This document shows positions 10,801 through 21,810 of a stretch of 64,000 nt of DNA, piece by piece (the stretch's first letter is position 1; each line of letters starts with the position of its first letter). The position numbers and the translations under genes are program-made. The notes beneath the pieces were generated by a model. The model did not search any database, was not told the origin of the DNA, and was given only the letters and a program-made list of their open reading frames with translations. The DNA comes from Plicaturopsis crispa FD-325 SS-3 (taxonomy: Eukaryota; Basidiomycota; Agaricomycetes; Amylocorticiales; Amylocorticiaceae), in contig KN832554.1 in assembly GCA_000827205.1 (NCBI GenBank), positions 3,183,815 through 3,247,814 on the forward strand, in the 5' to 3' direction.

Positions 10801-11564
10801 ATGCAAAATTGCGCTATCGTCATCCTCCCACTCATCGTCATGGTCGGAAGGCTCTACATCTTCATTCGCCTCATCGTCTTGGGTGTTGGAAAGATTCGTG
10901 CCAGGACATCTGTTTCCTCCATGCCCTAGATGAATCATTACCCCCGCCTAGTCACTGTGAGTAAGGATCTCACTCTGAATTCGCACCCTTACCTCTGTGA
11001 GCCATGCAGGCTGAAAGTATAGCTCGTTCCACCTTTCGATGCGATGAAAAGGGAGCAGACGGTGTTCAATGCGACAACAATTCCGACATAACATTGGGAA
11101 CCCCATGCAGTCCAAACACTTGTATTGGATTGCCTCACCGCACTTGCATGCCTGATTCGGTTGAGGCGCTTCGTTCATGAGAATCCTTTGCAGGTATGCA
11201 GACCGCTTCGGAAGCCATTCTCGCAAATAGTCGTTTTGGGTCTACGAAAGCGGGCATCAATCCCCACGACAGAAATGCTGGGTTTCGACTTCTCACTCAC
11301 TTTAGTCTTGGGAATATTGAACTCGGGAAAGTCCCCACCATTGTCATCCCCTACCTCATTCAGGTTAACTTGATCCAGGCCATGCTGCTGGTGTTGAGGA
11401 GTCCGAGGTGTACGAGGGGTCTTGCTTTGGAGCCTGGAGGACGATCCCCGAATGGGTGAAGAGGGAATCTCCTTGTAAATATACCTTCTTCCTCGAGAGC
11501 CAAGTATGGCTTGAACTTGGGAGGGTTTGGTGTTTCTCTTCACCTTCGATGCCTTAATGGTCAT
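7859..11564 (-). CDS. CxC2-type KDZ transposase
   Basis: Catalyses transposition of KDZ elements. From the ATG at 11564 the exons join with short introns into about 1000 residues without a stop. In order: a basic N-terminus; the CxC2 cysteine cluster (NQACKCGEAIQYKCLDCMG, then LCRNCC and EHRLLPFHRIERW); LGHGGNRCP; QLLDMGLFPAS; a second cysteine region (CNHHTAAEAGNLYRG, ACGRHG, FQKGERQRNMDYSL); and the RNase H-fold core (VMYDIMCQYG, GIGLFHVHGH, CFSKFAPNFIYGAG, GEIIES, AHRREVLDLH). Then comes a long helical C-terminal region ending YAARQGSMWAKFY. The position usually Asp in the DGE signature is Ala here (VAGEIIES), which might weaken catalysis. It is divergent from the next gene, with 141 bp between starts. 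Confidence 0.9.
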
Positions 11565-11705
11565 TTGTGAGCAATGACCGTCCTCAAAGAAAATGCTACA
11601 TAGTGCAAGGGCCTCTGTCATCCACGTGACACTTTCAATGAAACAGCTTTTCGCACACGTAACTATTCGCATTCTCTCTTATTCCTTTCCACTCTGCTGC
11701 TGGCA

Positions 11706-14016
11706 ATGGATGCAAAGCTTGTACCACAAGAATATGTCTATTTGCGGACCTTGCTGGATCGTTACCGAGAAACGGCCTCGGAGAACAAAAAGGAAATCAG
11801 GTCGGAAGCTGTTGAGCACATATGCAAGACGATGCGCCAAAACGTTACAAAGGAAGAACGGAGGCGGTTGAAGAATGTAGGTCATATGGAACAGTAACTC
11901 TGTTTTTTTGAAAAGCTGAAGGGATACAGATTGTGATTCACTGGTTCACGGACAACGGTCGTATTCGATTTAGAAATGCGAAATCCCTTTTCGGTTGGCG
12001 ACCTTGGAAGCTCCGTAAGGTGGTGGCCTTTCAAAAGAGAGAGGAGATCAACAGGAGGCTTGGAGTGCTGGAAGATGAGTGGGTAGACGAGGAAGAGAAC
12101 GATGAAGAGGACGAGCAGGCAGAGGTGGAAGCGGAAGTAGAGGAGGGTTTATCTCGAGGGAGGAAAAAGAGGAAGGGGAAGGGAAAGTCGGCGAGCGGAA
12201 ACACAAAGCAAAACATCGGTGACCGCCAAAAAGTCATATCGGAGATAATCAATGGTATGACGAAAGCTGAAAAGCAGGATTTGGACAAGGCGGTCAAGGA
12301 TTGGAACGGCCAGAAGCCGCCCGCGGCGGTGCAAGCAAAGTGAGCGGCGTTGACCGTTGACATGATTTAGGACTAAATTTCTTTGCAGAGCTGCGAGAGA
12401 GTATCGAGACCATTGGATCCGTGAAGTCTGCCTTCTATTTCACCAACTGCTGGACACAGAGCTCTTGATAGTGTCTGCCAACCGTGACGAGGATGGTGAT
12501 ATCGATATAAGACTGTGAGGGCTCAATCTGAAGCAAATGTTCGAAATCTAACACAATACTGTAGTCATGACTGGTACAAAGAGGCGGTGCAGGAGCACGA
12601 CCCTCACGCAAAGGGTTTCACAGACATGTTCCCCGACGCCGACGAAAAGTTTTTGGACAAGTTCAAGAAATGGGCGGCGATTCGATTTGGTAAGCGGGAA
12701 GCATAGCTGGGCAGCGGGACTCAATTTCACAAACGATGAACCTACAGAGCATCCCGACGGCGGCGATTGGAGCGGGGACGACGAGGGACAGGCGAAAAAG
12801 AAAAAGAAAGGACCCATAGAGTTCGACTTGGACTTAGACGTGGATGGGTATCCTATACTGCCAGACCCACTCCCCACGACAGGGAATGCAATGAAGTCGT
12901 TGATGAGGGAGTACATGACACCTTGCTGGAGTAAGTAACTTTCGTCGTATTTGTGGAACACTGCTGATGGACCGCAAGATATCGCATGTGGGAATCCTGG
13001 GGGTACGAAGGGAGTGTCTTGGCTGAAGTTAGCCAATAACTTGTCGGACCTAGTTGATCCCACCAAGGGGTATCTTCCAAAGAATGCAATGGATGGCGAC
13101 CGCCAGCGCAAGTTTGCAATCTGCGAGCCATCCAAAATGACAGTTGCCGATTTGGATGCGTTACTCAACCACTGGAAAGCTCGGGAGGAGAAAGGAGTTC
13201 GCCCGTTCAAATTTCGCATCCAGGAGAGAAGGGGGACGAAAAAGCACAGAGACATGGCTGAGGAGTTGTCCGATGAAGAGCCGCCCAAGAAACGAGGGCC
13301 TGGTAGGCGGAGACCGCCCACACCTGACGAGGAGACATTCGATCTGAATGAGGCGGAGGACAACGAGGAAGAGGACGGCAACGAGGAGGAAGCCGATGGC
13401 CGGGATGGAGAGCCGGCCAAAGCCGCTGCCGCTACGAAGGAACGGGCGGAGGTTGTGAAAAAAGCCACCGCAGCGGGAGGAAAAGTCGCCACCCGGAAAG
13501 GCGCCGGAGACAAGCAGAACAATGGCAATGGAGAAGGTGAGCATAACACAGACATGCCTCCCGAGAAGAGCTTAATATCAGGACTACCCCTCAGCTACGA
13601 AAACCGCCCCCAACAACCTGGGAAGGGGAAAAAACGGGTCCACATTCGGTCCTGCCAGAGTTAGCCATTCGAAACAGCACCCCAATGCTGACGCCGGCCC
13701 CAGTGGGACGAAGGGCAGGGTAAGACCTCGTCCGACGAGGAGGAATCCAGAGGGGTCGGCCGACGAGAGGAACGGTACTGATGGGAATGACGGTGACAGT
13801 GAAGAGGATGCGCCACTCGAGGTGGAGCTTGCGAAGATCAAAGCGGATGTTAGGAATATGGATAAGGGGAAAGGGAAAGGGAAAAGGAAAGCGGACGTCG
13901 GTCAAGACGATGGAGAGCGGCGGAAGAGACAGAAGCCAAAATCGTCTGCCTCTGATCGCCCTCCAATCCTGAAGAGATCAGTTCGCTTGGCAAAGAAGTC
14001 GGTCCCCAGGCGTTGA
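11706..14016 (+). CDS. Acidic/basic nuclear-type protein of KDZ element
   Basis: No family recognised. About 600 residues from seven exons; every donor and acceptor can be matched in frame, the last acceptor lying in CCCCTCAG just before CTACGAAAACC. The N-terminus is helical and basic (LRTLLDRYRETASENKKEIR; IVIHWFTDNGRIRFRN). It is followed by an acidic run and GRKKRKGKGK, a conserved-looking globular part (AAREYRDHWIREVCLLFHQL, DWYKEAVQEHDP, FLDKFKKWAAIRF) and WLKLANNLSDLVDPTKGYLP. The C-terminus is long, disordered and KR/DE-rich (KGKGKGKRKADV). Several stretches look like nuclear localisation signals. It is divergent from the KDZ transposase and probably shares its promoter. It may be a transposition accessory factor; that is inference from position only. 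Confidence 0.65.
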
Positions 14017-14054
14017 ACGATTTTGGCTGCTGGTCACTCGTGAGGGGTTGTCAT

Positions 14055-14272
14055 GGGTGGGGCGGATGTCGGCGGTGAGGCGGCTGTCGGTGGTGAGGCG
14101 GCTGTCGGTAGTGAGGCGGATGTCGGTAGTGAGGCGGATGTCGGTGGTGTTGCGGATGTCGGTGGTGTGGCGGATGTCGGTGGTGTGGCGGCTGTGGGTG
14201 ATGAGGAGGATGTCGGCGGTGAGGCGGATATCGGTGGTGAGGCGGATATCGGTGGTGAGGCGGATGTTGACT
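14055..14272. repeat. 18-bp tandem array inside KDZ element
   Basis: About twelve units of GTGAGGCGGATGTCGGTG (with gtggcgg, gcggct variants), in reverse orientation to the arrays at 1-196 and 6202-6288. It lies between the 3' ends of two convergent genes. No terminal-repeat sequence follows it, unlike the arrays at the element ends. Confidence 0.95.
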
Positions 14273-14466
14273 ATGTGGTGGTTGTCAATGCCTTGCAAAG
14301 TGTTTTTGTTATGGCAATGATATTGATTATCTTTTAAACAAGCCGTGATCTTTCTAATGTTCAAACTCCTAAGAAAACAAGATAGATTTGAGATAAACCA
14401 AGATGAGGATTAGGTGGATGTCAGAGATTGTATATACGATATTAGCAATTTTGGCCATGTAATCCC

Positions 14467-17400
14467 TCAAACGGAGGACTGCCCGCCAGACGCCGCCGAC
14501 TCGACTTGGACTTCATCCCGCACCGTCCTTACTTCCGATTGTTCATCCGCTGATGGCTCACCGCTTTCCGCGACGGGTGCCAATGGGCGGGAAGATGCCT
14601 CAGATGGCACACGCCGGGCTGCCGGTGTTGGCGTGGAATGGCGTGATAGTACTGCGGATGCACCTGGACCGACGCTATTCCTCGCCCCGGCTGACATGGA
14701 TCGGAGCCGGGGTCCTGCGTAAGGTTGTTGCGCCGGCGGTGGCGGGCGCGTGGTGGATCGGCCCCGAAGTCGTATGGATGGCTGTTGCGACGGCGGGGGC
14801 GGGGGAGCTGGAGACATGCCAAGCGACGATAGAGGAGATGTTTCCACGGCTGGAGGTACAGATGTCGATGTCGCGGGCGGCGGAGAAGGAGATTTTGATG
14901 GCGGCGGCGGCGGGAACTGGCCTTGGACTCTTGCGCTATGCGGAGTTTTGACTAGTTCTACCAAAGCCTCTGCCGCAGCGGACGTTTCCGGGCTCCAACG
15001 AGCCATGGATGTAGCCTGGGGAGAAGCCGGGTTTTCCTGACGAGGTGGAGAAGGAGGTTGCAGCGTCGAAGGTGGCGATTGTGTGACCAGTGTCGTCATG
15101 ACCCTGTGGAAATCCTCTGGGGTGATGATATACGGGTCTCCCATGAGAACGGAGGAACCGGGAGGCGGTTGGAGTCCTTCGACGTCGGTAGAGGAGCCGC
15201 CGAGGAGTTGCGATGGAAGGTGTGAAGACGAGTCTTGATGAGTTTGGTACGCCATGCCCGATAGAGTAAGAAGGGCGGCGGGGTCAACGGTGGTGCGAAG
15301 CGGACTGAGATCGATTTGGGTGAAAGCTCGGTATGTGGTCTCCATCTCCGTGAGCTTCTTGCGGGCTTCATCCAGGCGGGTTTTCCAGAGTGCGTCGATC
15401 ACGCGCTTGCGCTCGTCCATTTCTTGGAGCGTTTGGCGGGCATGCTGATCGATTTGTCGGTGGGCCTCATCCTGATGGGCTTGCAATTCGTTTGAGGCCA
15501 CGTCTATGGAACGAAGAAACTCCTCGTGGCCTTTGGAGATTTCGGATTGCCTGTCCTCCATCTGGGAGAGAATGTAATATCCCTCCCTGACAAGCTCATC
15601 TACCTGCCCCCGCCTCTTCTTGACCTCTTCCAGGACCCGGTAGCTCTCGTTGACGCTGGCGGCCGTCTGGACCTCATGATCGCGGGCGGCGGCTGTCGCT
15701 TGGATCGCAAGGGCATCACGGAGTTTGGAGATTGTGGTCGGATTGAGGATTGCGTCGTCGGTTATGTCGGGGAGGCCTGGGAGGGGAATATGGAGGGAAA
15801 GGGGTGACTGGAATCCTGGGGTACGAGCTAGGCGGGCGGAGCGGCCGAGGTTGCGCTCGGGCAATGCATCATCGAGCTTGGATTCCGGCGGTTGGGATCC
15901 TCCATCGCGGCGTTCCTCTTGGGGTATGGGGTCAGCCATGTCGACATCCTGAGGCGGTGGCGCAGCCGATTCGCCAGCCCTAACAGAGTCCTGTGGCGGC
16001 GGAGCCGATTCGCTTGTTAAGACATCCTGCGGCGGCGGCGGAGCCGACTTATTAGCCAGGTCGGTGAGCGGCTCCCCTTCGCCTTGCTCCAGGGCGGTTG
16101 GAGGCTGGGGGGGCTGAGTGTTGGTGGGCTGGGCGTTGTCGGAGGGTGATGAAATGGCCATGGATCTGGTCACTCGATGCTGTTGGGAATCGCCGCGTGT
16201 TTGCACTGTTGCCGACGAGGTTGCCCGAGACGGCGGGGGACGCTGGGTGAGCTCTACTACAGGAGAGTGGTTAGTAATGCAACACTTGAGATATCAGATG
16301 TACGCACCATACACCTCTGCCCGTTGGCGCGGCGCAACTTTGCGGGCCTTTTTTGGTTTTCTTGGGGCCATATCCTCCGGGGATGAAGGCCGGGCTTGGT
16401 CGGCCTGGTGTGAAGGACCAGGGGTTGGACCTCGACGAGAGGGGCCTGGTGTTGGGCCTCTGGATGGGACTCGGATGGTGAGGGGGGGCTGGGGCTTGGA
16501 TTGCGACGGCGACGGCGACGGCTTGGGCTTGCGCATGGCGGACTTCTTGGGCGCCTTCTTTGCAATGAGCCCATCCTTGGTGTTCCAGGGGGTTGGGCAC
16601 TTCTTTTTTTTGAAATAACATGGGCCGCAAGTGTTGCACCTCTTGCGGTAGGTGCATGCGAGCCCGGACTCCTCACATCGGTTGCAGCGGGGGCGCTATA
16701 ACGACATCAGCGAAAGAGCATTGGGACTATTTGATGGTGCTTACAGTATATCGGATGGCGCCGTCGCCCAAGTCCTCGATCCAACTTTCTGGGGCTTCCC
16801 CTTGACGCCGTCGCGGCGCTGGCTCGTCACCTTTGGGACCTCCTAAACCGCCAGCAGGCTCTTCGTCGTCGTCGTCGGCCGCCGTGGTGACAACGGTGGT
16901 GGCGACAGAGGTAGCCCGGCTGCGTGGCGCTACGGTGGTGGCGACGGAGGTTGCGCGGCTGCGTGGTGCTACGCTGGACGCAGACCGATCGCGCTTCCTC
17001 TTCCGCTGGGTGGGCTGTTGATCCGACACCGCCCGCGCCTCTCTCTTATCGACCGCTTTCCCCTTTCCCTTGTCCTTCGACTTTTTTGATGGCGGGGGTG
17101 GGGAGTCGTCGTCGTCATCGTCGTCGTTGTCAGACTCCTCGGAATTGGAGTCGGTGTTGAGGGGAGTTTTTTTTGACCTGTGATGGCTTGAAGATTTTTG
17201 GCGGACCCCTGACGGCCCGGGAGTGGGTGGGCGTTTCGGAAGCGGAGCTGGGACGAGGTCGATTAGACCCGGCGGAGGCGGCGTCTGTCGATCACGATGG
17301 ATCTTGTACCAGCTATGCTCGCGGACCTTAGGGTCCTCGCTATTGAGCTTGAGAAGGGGGACCGTAGGGTATCCATCTGGCCTAGTGATGTTGGTGTTGG

Positions 17401-17662
17401 CTTGGATGAGAGCGCTGATGAGGAGGCGGGGGACATGGATTGAAAAGATGCGGTCCCCCATGGTTTTTGTGCTGAGGAGATTGATTGCCTCGAGCTGGAC
17501 AATTCGTCAGTACAAATCATGGCGGGTGAAAAGGGCACTCACCGTGAGTTTCCCTATCCTTTTTGCGATTTTGTCGGTCTCCAAGCCCGCCGCAGCTCCG
17601 ACAATGGCAAAGATTTCGGCGTGGATCCCGTAGATGCGGTCCTGGATTCCCGCAAAGTTCAT
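14467..17662 (-). CDS. Cys-cluster, coiled-coil, proline-rich protein
   Basis: Exons join into one protein of nearly 1000 residues. It starts MNFAGIQDRIYGIHAEIFA (upstream start possible), then LEAINLLSTKTMGDRIFSIH and an acidic/KR stretch with two copies of APRSRATSVATTV. Next is a cysteine cluster: PRCNRCEESGLACTYRKRC, then NTCGPCYFKKKKC. The spacing is C-x2-C-x6-C-x5-C-x2-C-x2-C-x6-C, related to fungal Zn(II)2Cys6 and probably metal- and DNA-binding. A long coiled coil follows (YRVLEEVKKRRGQVDELV through ERKRVIDALWKTRLDEARKK), then a Pro/Ser-rich tail. The 16.25-kb junction (intron GTGCGT..CTGTAG) reads through in frame, joining what would otherwise look like two genes. It is likely nuclear. 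Its role in the element is unknown. Confidence 0.65.
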
Positions 17663-17911
17663 GGTGATGTGGGCTGGAGTGGCGGCAGCGGTGAAGAGCG
17701 GTGGATGGTGCTGGTTGAGGTTGAAGAGGGGTTGATATCGCGTCGCCGTTGACAGCGAGCAGGGCGTCAAATTTCATGATTGACGTAATTTCCCCAAAAG
17801 TCGCGAAACCTACGAAACACCACGGACTTAGCCCGATTGTCTTGGACTTCAAACACGCATCCTATCGGCTCATCTGCGTCTCGCTATCGTTTTCAATCCG
17901 TTGTGTGCACT

Positions 17912-19620
17912 ATGTCTCACCCTGATCTTAATATAGGTATGTAGAAATTTAAGCCTCATTGCGGATTACTGGAATGGTTAACAGGCACAAAACGGCCCAG
18001 CGGCGATGTTCGTCGGAACGGTGAGCGGGGTGGAATGTCGGCTCCGCATTGCACTGACAAATTTTTTGGTTTTCGAACAGCTGCACGGAGACTTGGGCGG
18101 CGTGTCAATGAGATGTTTGCGTTTCCTTCATCAAGACAATCAGACGGACCGGGAGGTGCGGAGAATTCAAGGATAGTGGGTGCGGCCTCTGCAAGAAGGC
18201 GGTTGGACGGAGAAAATTCTGAGACAGGTGCGAACTCTTTCAGCCCCCGGGTCAATTTTTGCTCATTTTATGTCAACTCAGTTGAGGAGTCCACAAGCAA
18301 CGCAGGGCAGAGTGTTGGAATTAACGCCGCCTTTGCCATTCCGCAGCCGCCATTGGGTTTTGAGGGTCCGCTGAGCGGTGAACGGAAACTCGCAACAACC
18401 CGCAGCTCTCCGGCTCACAGTGCCGCGGCCGTCCATAACCCGGATTTCTCGTTGCCTCAGCCGCCAGTAAGGCCATACTCTGCGAAACGAGGCACTATCA
18501 ATCCTGCCTTCACCGTGCCAGAACCTCCCCATGCCAAAACCATCAACTCCGCGTTCTCCCTGCCGGAACCTCCGCACGGCACAATCATCAATTCTTCGTT
18601 TTCCCTCCCCGAACCTCCGCATGGTGAAACCGTCAACCGTGCCTTCTCCATCCCAGAACCTCCGACACGCGGTGGTATCAATCCTGACTTTGCGCTCCCC
18701 GAACCTCCGCAGGACGGAACCATCAACTCCGCCTTCTCGCTCCCCGAACCTCCACAACAAGGTGCCATCAATCCTGCCTTCGCTCTGCCAGAACCTCCGC
18801 ATGCCGAAACTATTAACACCGCCTTCTCGCTGCCGGAACCTCCGCAGATTGGGAAAACTTTTTTCAACAAGGATTTCGCTTTGCCTGTGCCCACCGCCAG
18901 GACATCAGGTTCACAGCGCGGTGGAAGGGATTATTTCAACCCCGTGCAGCCGGGAGTTCGGTTTAGCGAGGCTTTGGCTGTGAAATCGGTAGCCAGAGTT
19001 GCCGACATTGGCGCAAGTGAGGATGAGACGGAAAGTGAAGACGGTGGATCGTCGGACGACACCGAGATGGCGGATGTTAGTGTTGACAGGGAGGGATCAG
19101 TCGACGTTCCCGAGAGCACGATCGACGCCGAGTCCGATGAGGATTCAAGCAGCTCTGATAGCTCAATTGAAGTGGTATGTACATTTTTTGGATTATTGCC
19201 AATGATGCTAAGAGATTTTCAGTCGGAAGTAAGGGAGCGTATAGATCCAGAGGTATTGAAATGGCCAAATTTTCAATTTGCAGCTCACCCTTTTTGATTC
19301 AGGGATTGAAAGAACTGTCGGAGGTTTATGAACAGTATAATCTGTCCATGCAGAACGGTTTGCGTTTGCTAAGTGAAGACTTGGCTCATGCAAAGGAGGT
19401 ATTTGACCAGGCGATGGCCAGGAGGGGAGCCAGGGTGGGACGCGCTCGACACCTTGCTTTGCATCAAGCAAGGGAGTCGTTGGTAGCGGAGCTAGAGAGG
19501 GAGATGGGCGAGATTGAGGACATGGATCGGGAAAGTGAGATTGACAGAAGGATGGGATTGATAGCGCGGCGAGCCTATGTCGTTGAGCTACAGCGACGGC
19601 TTAACACGAGAGCCGTTTGA
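17912..19620 (+). CDS. 15-residue repeat protein of KDZ element
   Basis: Starts MSHPDLNIG, with an intron at 17937-17984, then continues TKRPSGDVRRNGERGG. About eleven tandem repeats of 15 residues follow (roughly 18320-18890), with consensus T-I-N-x-A-F-S-L-P-E-P-P-H-x-x. Examples are TINSAFSLPEPPHGT and AINPAFALPEPPHAE. After these comes an acidic Ser/Asp stretch (about 19010-19170). After two short introns the C-terminus is helical (LKELSEVYEQYNLSMQNGLR; RESLVAELEREMGEIEDMD; ARRAYVVELQRRL). The repeat's F-x-L-P-x-P-P core looks like a multivalent short-motif ligand. No known family. It is divergent from the Cys-cluster gene (249 bp apart) and is the last gene before the right end. Confidence 0.65.
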
Positions 19621-19681
19621 AAGGGAGCCCGTGAATATATATGGCATCGTTTGATCCGGAGCTCTACATAGAAAATGAACG

Positions 19682-20190
19682 AATGTCAGTGGTGGTGAGG
19701 AGAATGTCAGTGATGTGGCGGTGGTCGGCGGGCTTTCGATGATGAGGCGGATGTCGGTGGTGTGGCGGATGTCGGTGGTGTGGCGGCTGTCGGTGGTGAG
19801 GCGGCTGTCGATGATGATGCGGCTGTCGATGATGATGCGGATGTCGGTGGTGTGGCGGTGGTCGGTGGTGAGGCGGATGTCCGTGGTGAGGAGGCTGTCG
19901 GTGGTGTGGCGGATGTCGGTGGTGTGGCGGTGGTCGGTGGTGAGGCGGATGTCCGTGGTGAGGGGGATGTCCGTGGTGTGGCGGTGGTCGGTGGTGAGGC
20001 GGATGTCCGTGGTGAGGCGGCTGTCGGTGGTGTGGCGGATGTCGGTGGTGTGGCGGATGTCGGTGGTGTGGCGGATGTCGGTGGTGAGGCGGATGTCGGT
20101 GGTGAGGCGGATGTCGGTCGTGAGGCAGAGATGTCGGTGGTGTGGCGGGTGTCGGTGGTGTGGCGGATGTCGGTGGTGAGGCGGATGTCA
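19682..20190. repeat. 18-bp tandem array, KDZ right end
   Basis: About 28 units of GTGTGGCGGATGTCGGTG and variants (gcggct, gtccgt, atgatgatg). It is the longest of the four arrays, inverted relative to the arrays at 1-196 and 6202-6288, and lies directly inside the right terminal repeat. Confidence 0.95.
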
Positions 20191-20234
20191 TGACTGACAA
20201 ATGGGCTATACGGTACATCGGTTGAAGGACATTG

Positions 20235-20317
20235 GTGTGGCGGTTGTCGGGGGGCGTGTCGGCTGTGATGGTTGAGAAGTGGTAATAAGTGGGGACGGTG
20301 TTGGCTCTGGGGTTTAG
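20235..20317 (-). repeat. KDZ right terminal inverted repeat
   Basis: Reverse complement of the left terminal repeat at 6153-6235, with roughly one mismatch in ten. Beyond 20317 the match stops, and the 45-bp minisatellite begins about 30 bp further on. Confidence 0.85.
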
Positions 20318-20345
20318 GTGGTTTGTGATAAGAGTGGATGAGTGA

Positions 20346-21810
20346 GGGCTAGAGATATGTAGCTACCAGTCGGCCGCACCCTACTAATGGATGGTAGAAA
20401 TATGTACATACGAGTCGGCCGCACCCTACCAATGGACGCTAGAAATATGTGCATACGAGTGGGCCGCACCCTACCAATGGACGCTAGAAATATGTACTTA
20501 CCAGTCGGCCGGACTCTATGAATGGACGCTAGAAATATGTACATAGCAGTGGGCCGCACCCTACCAACGGACGCTAGAAATGTGTATATACTAGTCGGCC
20601 GCACCCTACCAATGGACGCTAGAAATATGTACATACGAGTGGGCCGCACCCTACNNNNNNNNNNNNNNNNNNNNNNNNNNNNNNNNNNNNNNNNNNNNNN
20701 NNNNNNNNNNNNNNNNNNNNNNNNNNNNNNNNNNNNNNNNNNNNNNNNNNNNNNNNNNNNNNNNNNNNNNNNNNNNNNNNNNNNNNNNNNNNNNNNNNNN
20801 NNNNNNNNNNNNNNNNNNNNNNNNNNNNNNNNNNNNNNNNNNNNNNNNNNNNNNNNNNNNNNNNNNNNNNNNNNNNNNNNNNNNNNNNNNNNNNNNNNNN
20901 NNNNNNNNNNNNNNNNNNNNNNNNNNNNNNNNNNNNNNNNNNNNNNNNNNNNNNNNNNNNNNNNNNNNNNNNNNNNNNNNNNNNNNNNNNNNNNNNNNNN
21001 NNNNNNNNNNNNNNNNNNNNNNNNNNNNNNNNNNNNNNNNNNNNNNNNNNNNNNNNNNNNNNNNNNNNNNNNNNNNNNNNNNNNNNNNNNNNNNNNNNNN
21101 NNNNNNNNNNNNNNNNNNNNNNNNNNNNNNNNNNNNNNNNNNNNNNNNNNNNNNNNNNNNNNNNNNNNNNNNNNNNNNNNNNNNNNNNNNNNNNNNNNNN
21201 NNNNNNNNNNNNNNNNNNNNNNNNNNNNNNNNNNNNNNNNNNNNNNNNNNNNNNNNNNNNNNNNNNNNNNNNNNNNNNNNNNNNNNNNNNNNNNNNNNNN
21301 NNNNNNNNNNNNNNNNNNNNNNNNNNNNNNNNNNNNNNNNNNNNNNNNNNNNNNNNNNNNNNNNNNNNNNNNNNNNNNNNNNNNNNNNNNNNNNNNNNNN
21401 NNNNNNNNNNNNNNNNNNNNNNNNNNNNNNNNNNNNNNNNNNNNNNNNNNNNNNNNNNNNNNNNNNNNNNNNNNNNNNNNNNNNNNNNNNNNNNNNNNNN
21501 NNNNNNNNNNNCATACCAGTCGGCCGGACTCTATGAATGGATGCTAGAAATATGTACATACGAGTGGGCCGCACCCTACCAATGGACGCTAGAAATATGT
21601 ACTTACCAGTCGGCCGGACTCTATGAATGGACGCTAGAAATATGTACATAGCAGTGGGCCGCACCCTACCAACGGACGCTAGAAATGTGTATATACTAGT
21701 CGGCCGCACCCTACAAATGGACGCTAGAAATATGTACATACCAGTGGGCCGCACCCTACCAATGGAGGCTAGAAATATGTACATACCAGTCGGCCGCACC
21801 CTACCAATGG
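20346..21810. repeat. 45-bp minisatellite, interrupted by gap
   Basis: Units start about every 45 bp (for example 20414, 20459, 20504). The pattern is GTCGGCCGCACCCTACCAAT, then GGACGCTAGAAATATGT, then ACATACGA. Variants alternate cggccgcaccc with gggccgcaccc and cggccggactc. Since 45 is a multiple of 3, long open frames arise in two strands and are not genes. About seven units are visible on each side of the run of Ns, so the true length is unknown. Confidence 0.95.
20655..21511. other. Assembly gap (857 N)
   Basis: Run of N inside the 45-bp minisatellite, presumably because the repeat could not be assembled. Confidence 0.99.

Larger units (their letters stand above)
6153..20317. mobile_element. 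KDZ-type DNA transposon with five genes
   Basis: The ends are matching inverted repeats. The left reads CTAAACCTCAGAGCCAACAC from 6153, and the right, in reverse complement from 20317, reads CTAAACCCCAGAGCCAACAC. The match continues inward through CCCCACTTATTACC for about 80 bp, into 18-bp arrays. Inside, in order, are a two-Myb protein (-), a CxC2-KDZ transposase (-), an acidic unknown gene (+), a Cys-cluster/coiled-coil gene (-) and a 15-residue repeat protein (+). All five give open spliced frames, so the element looks recent. KDZ elements are large, multi-gene cut-and-paste DNA transposons, expanded in mushrooms. The outermost base pairs and the target duplication are not settled. Confidence 0.8.

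Noticed and set aside
14553-16005. Plus-strand Gly/Arg-rich frames opposite the Pro-rich gene
   Set aside because: Mirror of a Pro/Ser-rich coding region; low complexity.
19664-20218. Open frames of 143-184 residues inside the 18-bp array, rich in His/Pro or Met/Ser/Val
   Set aside because: An 18-bp period is a multiple of three, so several frames stay open on both strands. Composition is pure repeat and there is no gene signal.
18300-20600. Link between the 45-bp protein repeat (15 residues) and the neighbouring 45-bp minisatellite
   Set aside because: Same period but no shared sequence between the two units; taken as coincidence.
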